This document shows, one piece after another, positions 1 through 10,384 of a stretch of 64,000 nt of DNA. A program made the position numbers and the translations under genes. The DNA is from Streptomyces katrae (GTDB lineage Bacteria; Actinomycetota; Actinomycetes; Streptomycetales; Streptomycetaceae): the NCBI RefSeq assembly GCF_000717655.1, contig NZ_JNZY01000030.1, forward strand, positions 20,026 to 84,025, read 5' to 3'. The notes beneath the pieces are model-generated. The model had not been told where the DNA came from, ran no database searches, and saw only the letters and a list, made by a program, of their open reading frames with translations. Position 1 is the first letter of the stretch; the number at the start of each line of letters is the position of its first letter.

Positions 1-22
1 ACGTGCCAGGATGCCGTCTGCC

Positions 23-952
23 ATGACTGCATCCACCAGCCCTTCCCCCGAGACGTTCCCCGACGTGACCCACGCGCTGCACTCCCCGGTCATCGCCTGG
101 TTCGAGGAGCACGCCCGCGACCTGCCCTGGCGCCGCCCCGAGGCCGGCCCCTGGGGGGTCATGGTCAGCGAGTTCATGCTCCAGCAGACCCCGGTCAGCC
201 GGGTCCTGCCGGTGTACGAGCAGTGGCTCGCCCGGTGGCCCCGCCCCGCCGACCTGGCCGCGGAGGCCCCCGGCGAGGCCGTACGGGCCTGGGGGCGGCT
301 CGGCTACCCCCGCCGGGCCCTGCGCCTGCACGGCGCGGCCGTCGCGATAACGGAGCGGCACGGGGGCGACGTACCGAGGGAGCACGCGCAGCTGCTCGCG
401 CTGCCCGGGATCGGCGAGTACACGGCGGCCGCCGTGGCCTCGTTCGCGTACGGGCAGCGGCACGCCGTGCTCGACACCAACGTGCGCCGGGTCTTCGCGC
501 GCACCACGACCGGGGTCGAGTACCCGCCGAACGCCACCACGGCCGCCGAGCGGCGCCTGGCCCGGGCCCTGCTGCCCGAGGACGAGGGCACCGCGGCCCG
601 CTGGGCGGCGGCCTCGATGGAGCTCGGCGCCCTGGTGTGCACGGCCAAGTCCCCCGACTGCATGCGCTGCCCGGTGGCCGGGCTGTGCGCGTGGCGGCTG
701 GCCGGGAAGCCGGCGCACGAGGGGCCGCCGCGGCGCGGCCAGACGTACGCGGGGACGGACCGGCAGGTGCGCGGCAAGCTCCTCGCGGTGCTGCGGGATG
801 CGGTCGGACCGGTTCCGCAGGCGGTGCTCGACACCGTCTGGGACGAGCCCGTGCAGCGGGCCCGGTCGCTGGACGGGCTGGTCTCCGACGGGCTGGTCGA
901 ACCGCTCGCCGGGGGGATGTACCGGCTGCCGCAGGGCCCCGCGGCGAACTGA
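23..952 (+). CDS. mutY: A/G-specific adenine DNA glycosylase MutY
   Basis: Base-excision repair enzyme that removes adenine mispaired with 8-oxoguanine. Counting from the ATG at 23 (309 aa), the catalytic Glu lies in SEFMLQQT (Glu50), the helix-hairpin-helix LPGIGEYTAA is near residues 127-136, the catalytic Asp is in LDTNVRR (Asp151), and a 4Fe-4S motif C-x6-C-x2-C-x5-C spans residues 206-222. The C-terminal NUDIX-like 8-oxoG recognition part is short compared with the 350-aa E. coli enzyme. An ATG at 11 is also in frame; 23 is preferred because the protein then begins MTASTSPSPE, as I recall for Streptomyces homologues. No good ribosome site is visible for either start. The gene stands alone ahead of sigE. 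Confidence 0.93.
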   Translation: MTASTSPSPETFPDVTHALHSPVIAWFEEHARDLPWRRPEAGPWGVMVSEFMLQQTPVSRVLPVYEQWLARWPRPADLAAEAPGEAVRAWGRLGYPRRALRLHGAAVAITERHGGDVPREHAQLLALPGIGEYTAAAVASFAYGQRHAVLDTNVRRVFARTTTGVEYPPNATTAAERRLARALLPEDEGTAARWAAASMELGALVCTAKSPDCMRCPVAGLCAWRLAGKPAHEGPPRRGQTYAGTDRQVRGKLLAVLRDAVGPVPQAVLDTVWDEPVQRARSLDGLVSDGLVEPLAGGMYRLPQGPAAN

Positions 953-1167
953 GGCGGGCCGGAGCCGCGCCGGGCCGGACCGAGCTGAGCTGAGTCGGGG
1001 ATTCCGCTTGTGTCGGGCAAACCCCAGCTCACGGCACTGTTACACAACCTATGGGTGTCCGTGCGTCCACCGAAGGCTGGCCCGCACAGGCCCGTGACAA
1101 CCCCTCCGTACCTTCGAATGCGTAGGACACGGGGATGAGCGGTTGCACGGGACGGAGGCGGTCTGAG

Positions 1168-1740
1168 ATGGCGCACGGCGAGGTACTCGGATTCGAGGAG
1201 TACGTACGCACTCGGCAGGATGCGCTCCTGCGCAGTGCCCGGCGCCTGGTCCCGGACCCCACGGACGCGCAGGACCTCCTGCAGACCGCGCTGGTGCGCA
1301 CGTACGGCCGCTGGGACGGCATCGCCGACAAGTCGCTGGCCGACGCCTATCTGCGCCGCGTCATGATCAACACCCGCACCGAGTGGTGGCGCGCCCGCAA
1401 GCTGGAGGAAGTCCCCACCGAGCAGCTCCCGGACGCCTCCGTCGAGGACGGCTCCGACCAGCGCGCCGACCGCGCCCTGCTGATGGACATCCTCAAGGTT
1501 CTCGCGCCCAAGCAGCGCAGCGTGGTCGTGCTGCGACACTGGGAGCAGATGAGCACCGAGGAGACCGCCGCCGCGCTCGGCATGTCGGCGGGTACTGTGA
1601 AGAGCACCCTGCACCGCGCGCTGGCCCGGCTCCGGCAGGAGTTGGAGAGCCGGGATCTGGACATGCGTGCGCTGGAGCGCGGTGACCACCGCGGTGAACA
1701 CACCATCCGGTACGAGGGGCGTGAGCGGTGCGCGGCCTGA
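1168..1740 (+). CDS. sigE: ECF RNA polymerase sigma factor SigE (cell-envelope stress)
   Basis: Extracytoplasmic-function sigma factor, 190 aa from the ATG at 1168. That start has GGAGG at 1154-1158 with 9-nt spacing; an in-frame ATG at 1135 lacks one. Region 2 (DAQDLLQTALVRTYGRWDGI) and region 4 (STEETAAALGMSAGTVKSTL) are intact, and no anti-sigma gene adjoins. The sequence and the three following genes match the sigE-cseA-cseB-cseC operon described in S. coelicolor. There, CseC/CseB switch on the sigE promoter during cell-wall stress, and SigE then drives envelope genes. That family knowledge is the basis for the role; the regulation is not visible here beyond gene order. Confidence 0.93.
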   Translation: MAHGEVLGFEEYVRTRQDALLRSARRLVPDPTDAQDLLQTALVRTYGRWDGIADKSLADAYLRRVMINTRTEWWRARKLEEVPTEQLPDASVEDGSDQRADRALLMDILKVLAPKQRSVVVLRHWEQMSTEETAAALGMSAGTVKSTLHRALARLRQELESRDLDMRALERGDHRGEHTIRYEGRERCAA

Positions 1741-2417
1741 ACGGCCAAAGCTTGAGCGGCAGAAGTCCGCTGGTGCTGGTGTCGGCGGGGACGGTCGTCC
1801 TCGTCGGCACAGTGCTGTTCGCCGCCGGATGCGCCACCGGCGGCACCGGTCTGCGCGACGGCGGCCCGGCCCACACCGAAGCCGTCGCCAAGAGCGGCTC
1901 GCCGACGGCCGCCCCGCCGGACCACGTCCCGGCCACCACGGGGGCGTCGGGTGGTCCCGCACGGCGGGTCGACGCCGTCGCCCTGCTCCGGGCGGACCCG
2001 AAGGTCAGCGCCGAGGTCAAGCGGGACCTCAAGCCCTGCACGGGCAAGGAGTACCCGGTCGACGTGAGCTACGGGAAGGTCACCGGCGGCTCCGTCGTGG
2101 ACATCGTCGTCAACGTGCTGTCCTGCGCCGATGCGCTGGGGCGGGGCTCGTACGTGTACCGGGCGGAGGGCGGGACGTACGAGAATGTGTTCTCGGACGA
2201 GCAGCCGCCCGTCTACGCGGAGATCGACCGGGGCGCCCTGGTGGTCACCAAGCCCGTCTACGGGAAGAGCGACGCCCTCGCCTATCCGTCGGGCGAGGAC
2301 GTGATCACGTACCACTGGAACGGGGAGAAGTTCACCGAGCAGGACCGGGTGCACACCGACTACAGCAACATCGACGGTGCGGTCCAGCCGGCCCCGGCGG
2401 TCACCCAGAGGAACTGA
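1728..2417 (+). CDS. cseA: CseA lipoprotein, modulator of the SigE signalling system
   Basis: Extracytoplasmic lipoprotein of 229 aa. The GTG start overlaps the last 13 nt of sigE, indicating translational coupling. A hydrophobic signal segment (LVLVSAGTVVLVGTVLF) ends in a lipobox, FAAGC, predicting acylation of the cysteine and anchoring on the outer face of the membrane. The mature part has an acidic/polar linker and then a compact domain containing one more cysteine pair candidate (KPCTG and LSCAD). In S. coelicolor CseA is a negative modulator of the CseBC-SigE pathway; that role is inferred here from position and the lipobox. Confidence 0.85.
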   Translation: MRGLNGQSLSGRSPLVLVSAGTVVLVGTVLFAAGCATGGTGLRDGGPAHTEAVAKSGSPTAAPPDHVPATTGASGGPARRVDAVALLRADPKVSAEVKRDLKPCTGKEYPVDVSYGKVTGGSVVDIVVNVLSCADALGRGSYVYRAEGGTYENVFSDEQPPVYAEIDRGALVVTKPVYGKSDALAYPSGEDVITYHWNGEKFTEQDRVHTDYSNIDGAVQPAPAVTQRN

Positions 2418-2488
2418 CGCCCCGAAGACCCGAAGACCAAGAAGTACCGACGGACCGAAGAAGCGAAGAACCGAGGCGAGGCTCCCGC

Positions 2489-3202
2489 ATGGCCGAAACC
2501 CATGTCCTGTTCGTGGAGGACGACGACGTCATCCGCGAGGCCACGACCCTGGCGCTGGAACGCGACGGGTTCGTGGTCACCGCCATGCCCGACGGCCTGT
2601 CCGGCCTGGAGTCCTTCCGGGCCGACCAGCCGGACATCGCGCTGCTCGACGTGATGGTGCCCGGCATGGACGGCGTGAGCCTGTGCCGCCGGATCCGCGA
2701 CGAGTCCACCGTGCCCGTGATCATGCTGTCGGCGCGCGCCGACTCCATCGACGTCGTCCTCGGCCTGGAGGCGGGCGCCGACGACTACGTCACCAAGCCC
2801 TTCGACGGCTCGGTCCTCGTCGCCCGGATCCGCGCCGTGCTGCGCCGCTTCGGCCACGCCGGCGGCCCGCAGAACGGCCGGCCGGGGGCGAACGGCGAGG
2901 ACGGCTCCGAGGAGCGCGGGGTGCTGGTCTTCGGCGACCTGGAGGTCGACACCGAGGGCATGGAGGTCCGCAGGTCCGGCGCCCCGGTGGCGCTGACGCC
3001 GACCGAGATGCGGCTGCTCCTGGAATTCTCCTCCGCGCCCGGCACCGTTCTCTCGCGCGACCGCCTGCTGGAGAGGGTCTGGGACTACGACTGGGGCGGC
3101 GACACCCGCGTCGTGGACGTCCACGTCCAGCGGCTGCGCACGAAGATCGGACAGGACCGCATCGAAACGGTCCGAGGATTCGGATACAAGCTCAAGGGAT
3201 GA
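2489..3202 (+). CDS. cseB: OmpR-type response regulator CseB
   Basis: DNA-binding response regulator of 237 aa. The receiver domain shows the acidic patch EDDD (residues 10-13), phospho-acceptor Asp54 in LLDVMVPG and Lys103 in VTKPFD. The C-terminal winged helix (ALTPTEMRLLLEFSSAPGTV through VDVHVQRLRTKIG) is OmpR/PhoB type. A 30-residue Gly/Asn/Glu linker joins the two domains. The ATG at 2489 follows a purine-rich GAGGCGAGG. Its stop overlaps the cseC start (ATGA), so regulator and kinase are translationally coupled. The family role is to activate sigE transcription after phosphorylation by CseC. Confidence 0.93.
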   Translation: MAETHVLFVEDDDVIREATTLALERDGFVVTAMPDGLSGLESFRADQPDIALLDVMVPGMDGVSLCRRIRDESTVPVIMLSARADSIDVVLGLEAGADDYVTKPFDGSVLVARIRAVLRRFGHAGGPQNGRPGANGEDGSEERGVLVFGDLEVDTEGMEVRRSGAPVALTPTEMRLLLEFSSAPGTVLSRDRLLERVWDYDWGGDTRVVDVHVQRLRTKIGQDRIETVRGFGYKLKG

Positions 3203-4512
3203 GGCGCTTCACCCTCCGTACGGGGATCCGCTGGAAGATCACGCTCGCCATCGCCGCCGTCGGCGCGCTCGTCGCCGTGGCACTGAGCCTGGTCGTGCAC
3301 AGTGCTGCCCGCGTCTCGATGCTCGAGAGCGCCCGCGACGCGCAGCTGGCCAACGTCAACGTCATCGCCCGCTTCGTCGAAGCCGGGCGCAAGCCGGCCC
3401 TGGGGGCCAAGGTCAACGACCCCGAGCTGCCCGCCGCGCTGCGCGAGAAGGCCCGGTCGGGGCGGCGCGGCACGTACATCCAGGAGTCGCGCAAGGGCGT
3501 GCCGGAGGTGTGGGCCGCGGTGCCGCTCGGGAACGGACAGGTGCTGTCGCTGCACAGCGAGTTCAAGGAGAGCGCCAACATGGTGCGCGACCTGGACCGG
3601 GCCCTGGTCGTCGGGTCGATCTCCGTCGTCGTCGCGGGCGCCGCGCTCGGCGTGCTCATCGGCGGGCAGATCTCGCGCCGGCTGCGCAAGGCCGCGGCCG
3701 CCGCGCAGCGGGTGGCGCACGGGGATCCCGACGTACGGGTGCGGGATGCGGTCGGGGGCGTCGTACGCGACGAGACCGACGACCTCGCGCGGGCCGTGGA
3801 CGCCATGGCGGACGCGCTCCAGGAGCGGCTGGAGGCCGAGCGGCGGGTGACCGCGGACATCGCGCACGAGCTGCGGACCCCGGTGACGGGCCTGCTCACG
3901 GCGGCGGAACTGCTGCCTCCGGGGCGGCCGACCGAGCTGGTGCGGGACCGGGCGCAGGCGATGCGGGTGCTGGTCGAGGACGTACTGGAGGTGGCCCGGC
4001 TGGACAGCGCTTCCGAGCGGGCGGAGCTCCAGGACGTGGCGCTGGGCGAGTTCGTGAGCCGGCGGGTGACCTCGCTGATGCCGGAGGCTTCGGTACGGGT
4101 GGTCGCGGACGAGATCGTCAGCACCGACCCGCGGCGGCTGGAGCGGATCCTGGGCAACCTGCTGGCCAATGCCGCGCGGTACGGGCAGCCGCCGGTCCAG
4201 GTGGACATCGAGGGCCGGGTCGTCCGGGTCCGGGACCACGGGCCGGGCTTCCCGGAGGCGCTGCTGCGCGAGGGGCCGAGCCGGTTCCGGACCGGGTCGA
4301 CGGACCGCGCCGGAGTGGGGCACGGCCTCGGGCTGACCATCGCGGAGGGGCAGGCGCGGGTGCTGGGCGCCCGGCTGACGTTCCGCAACGTGGCGGCTCC
4401 GGGCGGCGCGGACCGCGAGGGAGCCGCGGCCGGGGCGGTGGCGGTGTTGTGGCTGCCTGAGCACGCGCCGACGGCTACGGGAAGCTTCCCGGTCATCAAG
4501 GTCCAGGGCTGA
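3199..4512 (+). CDS. cseC: Sensor histidine kinase CseC
   Basis: Membrane sensor kinase of 437 aa. One membrane segment lies near residues 13-33 and another near 136-156, enclosing a roughly 100-residue extracytoplasmic sensor loop. A HAMP-like linker follows (RVAHGDPDVRVRDAV). The H-box is DIAHELRTPVTG with phospho-acceptor His223; the N-box is LLANAARYG; G-boxes are VRDHGPGFP and GHGLGLTIAEG. The start overlaps the cseB stop by 4 nt. In S. coelicolor the orthologue responds to cell-wall-acting antibiotics and lysozyme. Confidence 0.92.
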   Translation: MRRFTLRTGIRWKITLAIAAVGALVAVALSLVVHSAARVSMLESARDAQLANVNVIARFVEAGRKPALGAKVNDPELPAALREKARSGRRGTYIQESRKGVPEVWAAVPLGNGQVLSLHSEFKESANMVRDLDRALVVGSISVVVAGAALGVLIGGQISRRLRKAAAAAQRVAHGDPDVRVRDAVGGVVRDETDDLARAVDAMADALQERLEAERRVTADIAHELRTPVTGLLTAAELLPPGRPTELVRDRAQAMRVLVEDVLEVARLDSASERAELQDVALGEFVSRRVTSLMPEASVRVVADEIVSTDPRRLERILGNLLANAARYGQPPVQVDIEGRVVRVRDHGPGFPEALLREGPSRFRTGSTDRAGVGHGLGLTIAEGQARVLGARLTFRNVAAPGGADREGAAAGAVAVLWLPEHAPTATGSFPVIKVQG

Positions 4513-4573
4513 TCGCGAGCGGATCGGGACCGGGCCGTACGGCTGTGCGGACCGGTGTTTTAGCATCCGTGGC

Positions 4574-5812
4574 ATGACCGACGGTACGAATCCCCCCAGC
4601 AACCCGCAGCCCGAGCCCACCCCCGGGAACGGGGGCTACGGGTTCCCGCCGGTCCCGCCGGCCTCCGCAGCCGGCTACGGCTACCCGCCCGGCACCCCGG
4701 CGCCGGGCGGCGGCACCTTCGGACCGCCGCCGGGCGTCCCCGCGGACGGCAGCGGCTACGGCTACCCGCAGCCGGGCGCTCAGCCCGGCCCGTACCAGCA
4801 GGCACCGGCCGCGGCGCCCCAGCCGTGGGCCCAGGGGCTCCCGGACATGGGCGGGCCGGCCGCGCCGGGCCCCGGGCTCCCCGGGCCGTTCGTGCCGCAG
4901 TCGGACCAACCGGACTGGGAGGCCATGGCCGACCGCTCGGCGGCCGAGAAGCGCAAGAAGCGGCTGTGGATGATCGGCGCCGCGGTGACCGTACTGGCGC
5001 TGCTCGCTGGCGGTGGAACGTTCCTGCTGCTGGGCGGCGACGACAAGGGCGAGGACGAGGCGAAGAACGACACGCCCTCCCCGTCGGTGTCGGCCTCACC
5101 CTCCCCCAGCGGGTCGAAGAGCAAGGTCCCGGTCGACAACACGCCGACCGTCAAGGACGACCCGACGCAGATCCGGGACCGCAGCGGGAAGGCCCCGCTG
5201 AAGATGGGCCCGGACGCCGGCGTCTTCCCGATCGAGAAGCGCTTCGAGATCCGGACGAAGGGCAACGAGAACTCGTACGCCGAGTCCGCGAAGGGCGTCG
5301 TGGACACGTCCAAGAGCTTCACCGTCTCGGCCCACGTCTGGAACCGCGCCCCGAAGGGACGCCAGATCGCCGTCAGCCAGGGCAACGAGAAGTCCTTCTC
5401 GTTCGAGCTGGGCCTGGACCAGGTGAACGGCAAGCCGACCTGGGTCTTCCGTGTCCAGACGGGCGACCAGGGCGCCGAGGCGACCGCGGTGACCGTGACC
5501 GGCGAGAGCCCCAAGATGGAGAAGACCTTCTCCACCCTGACGGGGACCTACGACGCCGAACGCAAGCAGATCGCCCTCTACGTCAACGGCAAGAAGACCG
5601 GCGAGGCCCCCGTCCCCGGCGTCTTCCAGGCACCGGGCCCGCTGCAGCTGGCGCGCTCGCGCCACGAGGACAAGTGGACCGCGCCGTGGAGCGGGGCCAT
5701 GGAGACCGTGCAGACCTACGACGTGGTCCTCTCGCCCGCCCAGATCGACACCCTCAAGCCGGGCCGGGTCGACGCGAAGACGAAGCCGACGGGCTCCTGG
5801 CTCCTGTACTGA
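4574..5812 (+). CDS. LamG/concanavalin-like membrane-anchored protein
   Basis: 412-aa protein with three parts: a Gly/Tyr/Pro-rich cytoplasmic tail of about 120 residues with repeated GYGYP-type motifs; one membrane helix near residues 135-156 (LWMIGAAVTVLALLAGG); and an exported region with a Ser/Pro/Lys linker followed by a C-terminal LamG-like jelly roll (SFTVSAHVWNRAPKGR, LTGTYDAERKQIALYVNGKKTG, and a closing AQIDTL). The fold suggests carbohydrate or cell-wall binding outside the membrane; no catalytic residues can be assigned. A TAGCAT box ends 7 nt before the ATG, the spacing of a leaderless transcript. It follows cseC by 61 nt but probably has its own promoter. Confidence 0.8.
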   Translation: MTDGTNPPSNPQPEPTPGNGGYGFPPVPPASAAGYGYPPGTPAPGGGTFGPPPGVPADGSGYGYPQPGAQPGPYQQAPAAAPQPWAQGLPDMGGPAAPGPGLPGPFVPQSDQPDWEAMADRSAAEKRKKRLWMIGAAVTVLALLAGGGTFLLLGGDDKGEDEAKNDTPSPSVSASPSPSGSKSKVPVDNTPTVKDDPTQIRDRSGKAPLKMGPDAGVFPIEKRFEIRTKGNENSYAESAKGVVDTSKSFTVSAHVWNRAPKGRQIAVSQGNEKSFSFELGLDQVNGKPTWVFRVQTGDQGAEATAVTVTGESPKMEKTFSTLTGTYDAERKQIALYVNGKKTGEAPVPGVFQAPGPLQLARSRHEDKWTAPWSGAMETVQTYDVVLSPAQIDTLKPGRVDAKTKPTGSWLLY

Positions 5813-5827
5813 CCTAGGTCAGAGGGC

Positions 5828-6403
5828 TCAGACGGTGACACCGGCGTTGCGCAGGAACGCGACCGGGTTCACGGCCGAGCCGTAGTTCGGGGTGGTCCGG
5901 ATCTCGAAGTGGAGGTGCGGGCCGCTCGAGTTGCCGGTGTTGCCGGACAGCGCGACCTGCGTGCCCTTGGCGACCTTCTGGCCGATCCGGACCTTGATCT
6001 TCGAGAGGTGCGCGTACTGCGAGTACGTCTTGTTCGCGTGCTTGATCACGATGGCGTTGCCGTACGCCGGGCCGTCGCCGCCGCCGTTCGGGCCGGCCTT
6101 GACGACGACGCCCGCGGAGGCGGCCTTGACCGGGGTGCCGACGGGGCAGGCGAAGTCCTGGCCCGAGTGCTTGTGGGACCACATGCTGCCGCCCTTGCCG
6201 AAGGTCGCGGAGAGCGTGTAGCTGGAGACCGGCTTCTGCCACTTGGCGGTCTTCGCGGCGGCCGCGGGGGCCTGGGCGGCGCTCTGCGAGGCCGTGTCGG
6301 CGAAGGCGGCGGTCGTCCCGGCCCCGAGAGCCAGGACCGCACCGAGAGCGGTGGTGCCGATGGCGAGACGGGTACGACGGGTGCTGACGCGCTTCGCGAA
6401 CAT
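5828..6403 (-). CDS. Secreted M23 family metallopeptidase (LytM domain)
   Basis: 191-aa exported peptidoglycan endopeptidase candidate. The ATG at 6403 follows GGAGG (complement of 6413-6417) with 9-nt spacing. A Sec signal peptide (RRTRLAIGTTALGAVLALGAGTTAAFA) precedes a short Ala-rich linker and one M23 domain. The zinc and catalytic signatures are present: H-x-x-x-D in HSGQDFACPVG and the H-x-H of GPHLHFEIR. Such enzymes cleave peptide cross-links of the wall. No wall-binding domain is visible. The upstream region is long and highly structured (see the leader entry), suggesting RNA-level control. Confidence 0.9.
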   Translation of the reverse strand: MFAKRVSTRRTRLAIGTTALGAVLALGAGTTAAFADTASQSAAQAPAAAAKTAKWQKPVSSYTLSATFGKGGSMWSHKHSGQDFACPVGTPVKAASAGVVVKAGPNGGGDGPAYGNAIVIKHANKTYSQYAHLSKIKVRIGQKVAKGTQVALSGNTGNSSGPHLHFEIRTTPNYGSAVNPVAFLRNAGVTV

Positions 6404-6452
6404 GTAAGGAGACCTCCGGGCCGGGGACAAGGACGGTGCGGGCATGAAGTCA

Positions 6453-6616
6453 CCCGGCACGCTGGGAAGCGGATGCCGGGCTTGCCCATCCTTGGTAACC
6501 CGTGTCCCTGCGCATCCCCAAACGTCCCGATTACTACCGGGGCTCGTAGGCGCGGGGGGTGTGACGCAACCGGTTGACCGCTTCCCCACTGGGCCGAGGG
6601 CAAGGGTGAGTGGGGA
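6453..6616 (-). ncRNA. Structured 5' leader of the M23 peptidase gene (riboswitch candidate)
   Basis: Upstream of the M23 gene a perfect 9-bp pairing (6464-6472 with 6578-6586) encloses about 105 nt, as a closing helix of a riboswitch would. Two other perfect hairpins compete with it: 6583-6590 with 6609-6616 uses its 5' strand, and 6453-6459 with 6474-6480 loops over its 3' strand. The enclosed RNA has blocks such as TTTGGGGATGCGCAGGGA and CACGGGTTACC. These are loosely reminiscent of ydaO/c-di-AMP switches, which precede wall-hydrolase genes in actinobacteria, but they do not match that consensus well. The class is unresolved. Confidence 0.4.
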
Positions 6617-6709
6617 CAAAATGGACATTCCACCTACGAGACGTCCTAGTAGGTCCGTTTTGCCCTGTGTGGCTTGTCACCGGCGCGCGGCCTCCGGGGA
6701 GGCGCAAAA

Positions 6710-6750
6710 GGGGCGGCCCCGGAACCTTTCGGTTCCGGGGCCGCCCCTCG
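6710..6750 (-). terminator. Rho-independent terminator of clpC
   Basis: A perfect 17-bp inverted repeat (6710-6726 and 6731-6747) with a TTTC loop lies just past the clpC stop codon. On the minus strand the hairpin is followed by CCTTTTGC, a short T-run, which fits termination of clpC transcription. Confidence 0.85.
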
Positions 6751-6762
6751 TGCAGCTCCTGC

Positions 6763-9288
<2,526 letters not shown>

Positions 9289-9402
9289 CGTTTATCGCTC
9301 CTCAGAGCGGTCGGGCAGTTCGGGGTCGGTCCCCGCCCTGTCCTTCCGCATGCTAGTCCCGCGGGGCGGGACAGCTCATTCCAACTGCCGACATCCGTCC
9401 GC

Positions 9403-9430
9403 GGCTCACCCCCACGTCCGTGGGGAAAAC
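9403..9430. repeat. Single type I-E-like CRISPR repeat, no array
   Basis: A 28-bp sequence beginning GGCTCACCCCCAC and ending GTGGGGAAAAC has the length and the central CCCCAC-N4-GTGGGG dyad of actinobacterial type I-E CRISPR repeats. It occurs once: no second copy at 61-bp spacing and no cas genes. It lies in the clpC upstream region inside a 43-bp segment bounded by a perfect 12-bp direct repeat (CAACTGCCGACA at 9382-9393 and 9437-9448). It could equally be a plain leader hairpin. Confidence 0.45.
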
Positions 9431-9511
9431 CGGCTTCAACTGCCGACAACTGCTCCAACCCGATGGTGCGAGACGATGTTCCCGCAGGCCAGGCAGATAC
9501 CCGTCACACGT

Positions 9512-9528
9512 GTACGCCGATGGCGAAC
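9512..9528 (-). promoter_or_regulatory. ClgR-like operator upstream of clpC
   Basis: On the clpC strand the sequence reads GTTCGC-N5-GCGTAC, matching from memory the ClgR box (GTTCGC-N5-GCG[A/T]AC) with 11 of 12 arm positions symmetric. It sits about 225 bp before the clpC start, compatible with a long leader or an upstream promoter. ClgR is the known activator of clpC and clpP operons in actinobacteria. Confidence 0.6.
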
Positions 9529-9739
9529 GGACGCTGCCCAAAACAGCGTGTCGCCCCGTACCACTAGGAATGTCTTACCCGTAAGCACCGACACTCCATG
9601 CCGGTGGCACCGCTTCCCTCCGCTACGGGCGAACACGATTGCGTCCCGAATGTGGGACGCCACCCCGTCGGATGTTTACGTTCCGCATTGAAACCAGCGC
9701 GCTGCGTAACTCCGGGGCGGGTTCGGAGTTGCTCCCTGC

Positions 9740-10384
9740 ATGGCCGTCACCGTTCCGCCGCCCCGCGTCGCACCCGAGGATTCACCCCCGGATTCGCCCC
9801 GGGACGCGTACGCGTCCTGGTACGCGGAGGTGCTCGGCTGGCCCGTCGCGGGCGGGCCGCCCGCCCGGCTGGTCACCGGGGCCCGGTTCGACGTACTCGA
9901 GCTGCCGGCCGATGCGGGGGCGGAGCTGCTGCGCAGGCCTCTCGCCACGGGTCCGGTGGCGCTCACGGGGGGCAGGATGCGCTTCCTGGTGGCCGCGGGG
10001 AGCGCCGACGAGCTGGAGGGGCTGCTCGACTGGCTGGAGTGGGGCGGGGTCGCCCTGGACCTCACCGCCCTGGGTGCGGGCGGCCGGATCACGGCCCCGG
10101 TTCCCCCGGGGCACCCGGAGGGAAGTCCCCGGGGGGCCGCCGTGTGGCTGCGACCCCCCGAGCAGGGGTGTGAGGCACTTCTGCCGTCCCTGCCCGGTCC
10201 CGGGCAGGCTGCCGGTCCCCGGCACGGTGGTGCCGGGCCCGATCTCGTACGCCTGGTCGCCGCGGCGGCGACGGAATGCCACCGGGCGCGCCTGTGGCGG
10301 CGTACGCCCCTGAGGAGCACCGCGGCCGGGCCCTGCACGGGCCGGCCGGGTCAGACCCTGACGGGTCAGGCCCGGTTCTCGTAG
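9740..10384 (+). CDS. SCO3374-family protein, primase/polymerase-fragment-like
   Basis: 214-aa cytoplasmic protein of the conserved family I know as SCO3374 family; no experimental function is known to me. The motifs YAEVLGWPVAGG, GPVALTGGRMRFLVA, LLDWLEWGGVALDLTALG and a final VWLRPPEQG resemble parts of the N-terminal domain of actinobacterial bifunctional DNA primase/polymerases, but the acidic catalytic residues of such enzymes cannot be placed. This suggests a non-catalytic derivative. The C-terminal 50 residues are low-complexity and may be poorly conserved. The last 19 nt overlap the 3' end of lsr2, which is convergent. Confidence 0.7.
   Translation: MAVTVPPPRVAPEDSPPDSPRDAYASWYAEVLGWPVAGGPPARLVTGARFDVLELPADAGAELLRRPLATGPVALTGGRMRFLVAAGSADELEGLLDWLEWGGVALDLTALGAGGRITAPVPPGHPEGSPRGAAVWLRPPEQGCEALLPSLPGPGQAAGPRHGGAGPDLVRLVAAAATECHRARLWRRTPLRSTAAGPCTGRPGQTLTGQARFS

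Noticed and set aside
2377..4512. A 711-codon frame extending cseC upstream through cseB
   Set aside because: The Arg/Pro/Gly-rich N-terminal part is the shadow of cseB; CseC starts at the ATGA overlap at 3199.
6453..6616. Firm assignment of the M23 leader as a c-di-AMP (ydaO) riboswitch
   Set aside because: Conserved core blocks such as GGGGGACC and the GTCAGCTAACC region are not recognisable; only the overall layout and gene context fit.
9403..9430. A true CRISPR array upstream of clpC
   Set aside because: Only one repeat-like unit is present and no spacer-repeat periodicity follows, so it is reported as a solitary repeat, not an array.
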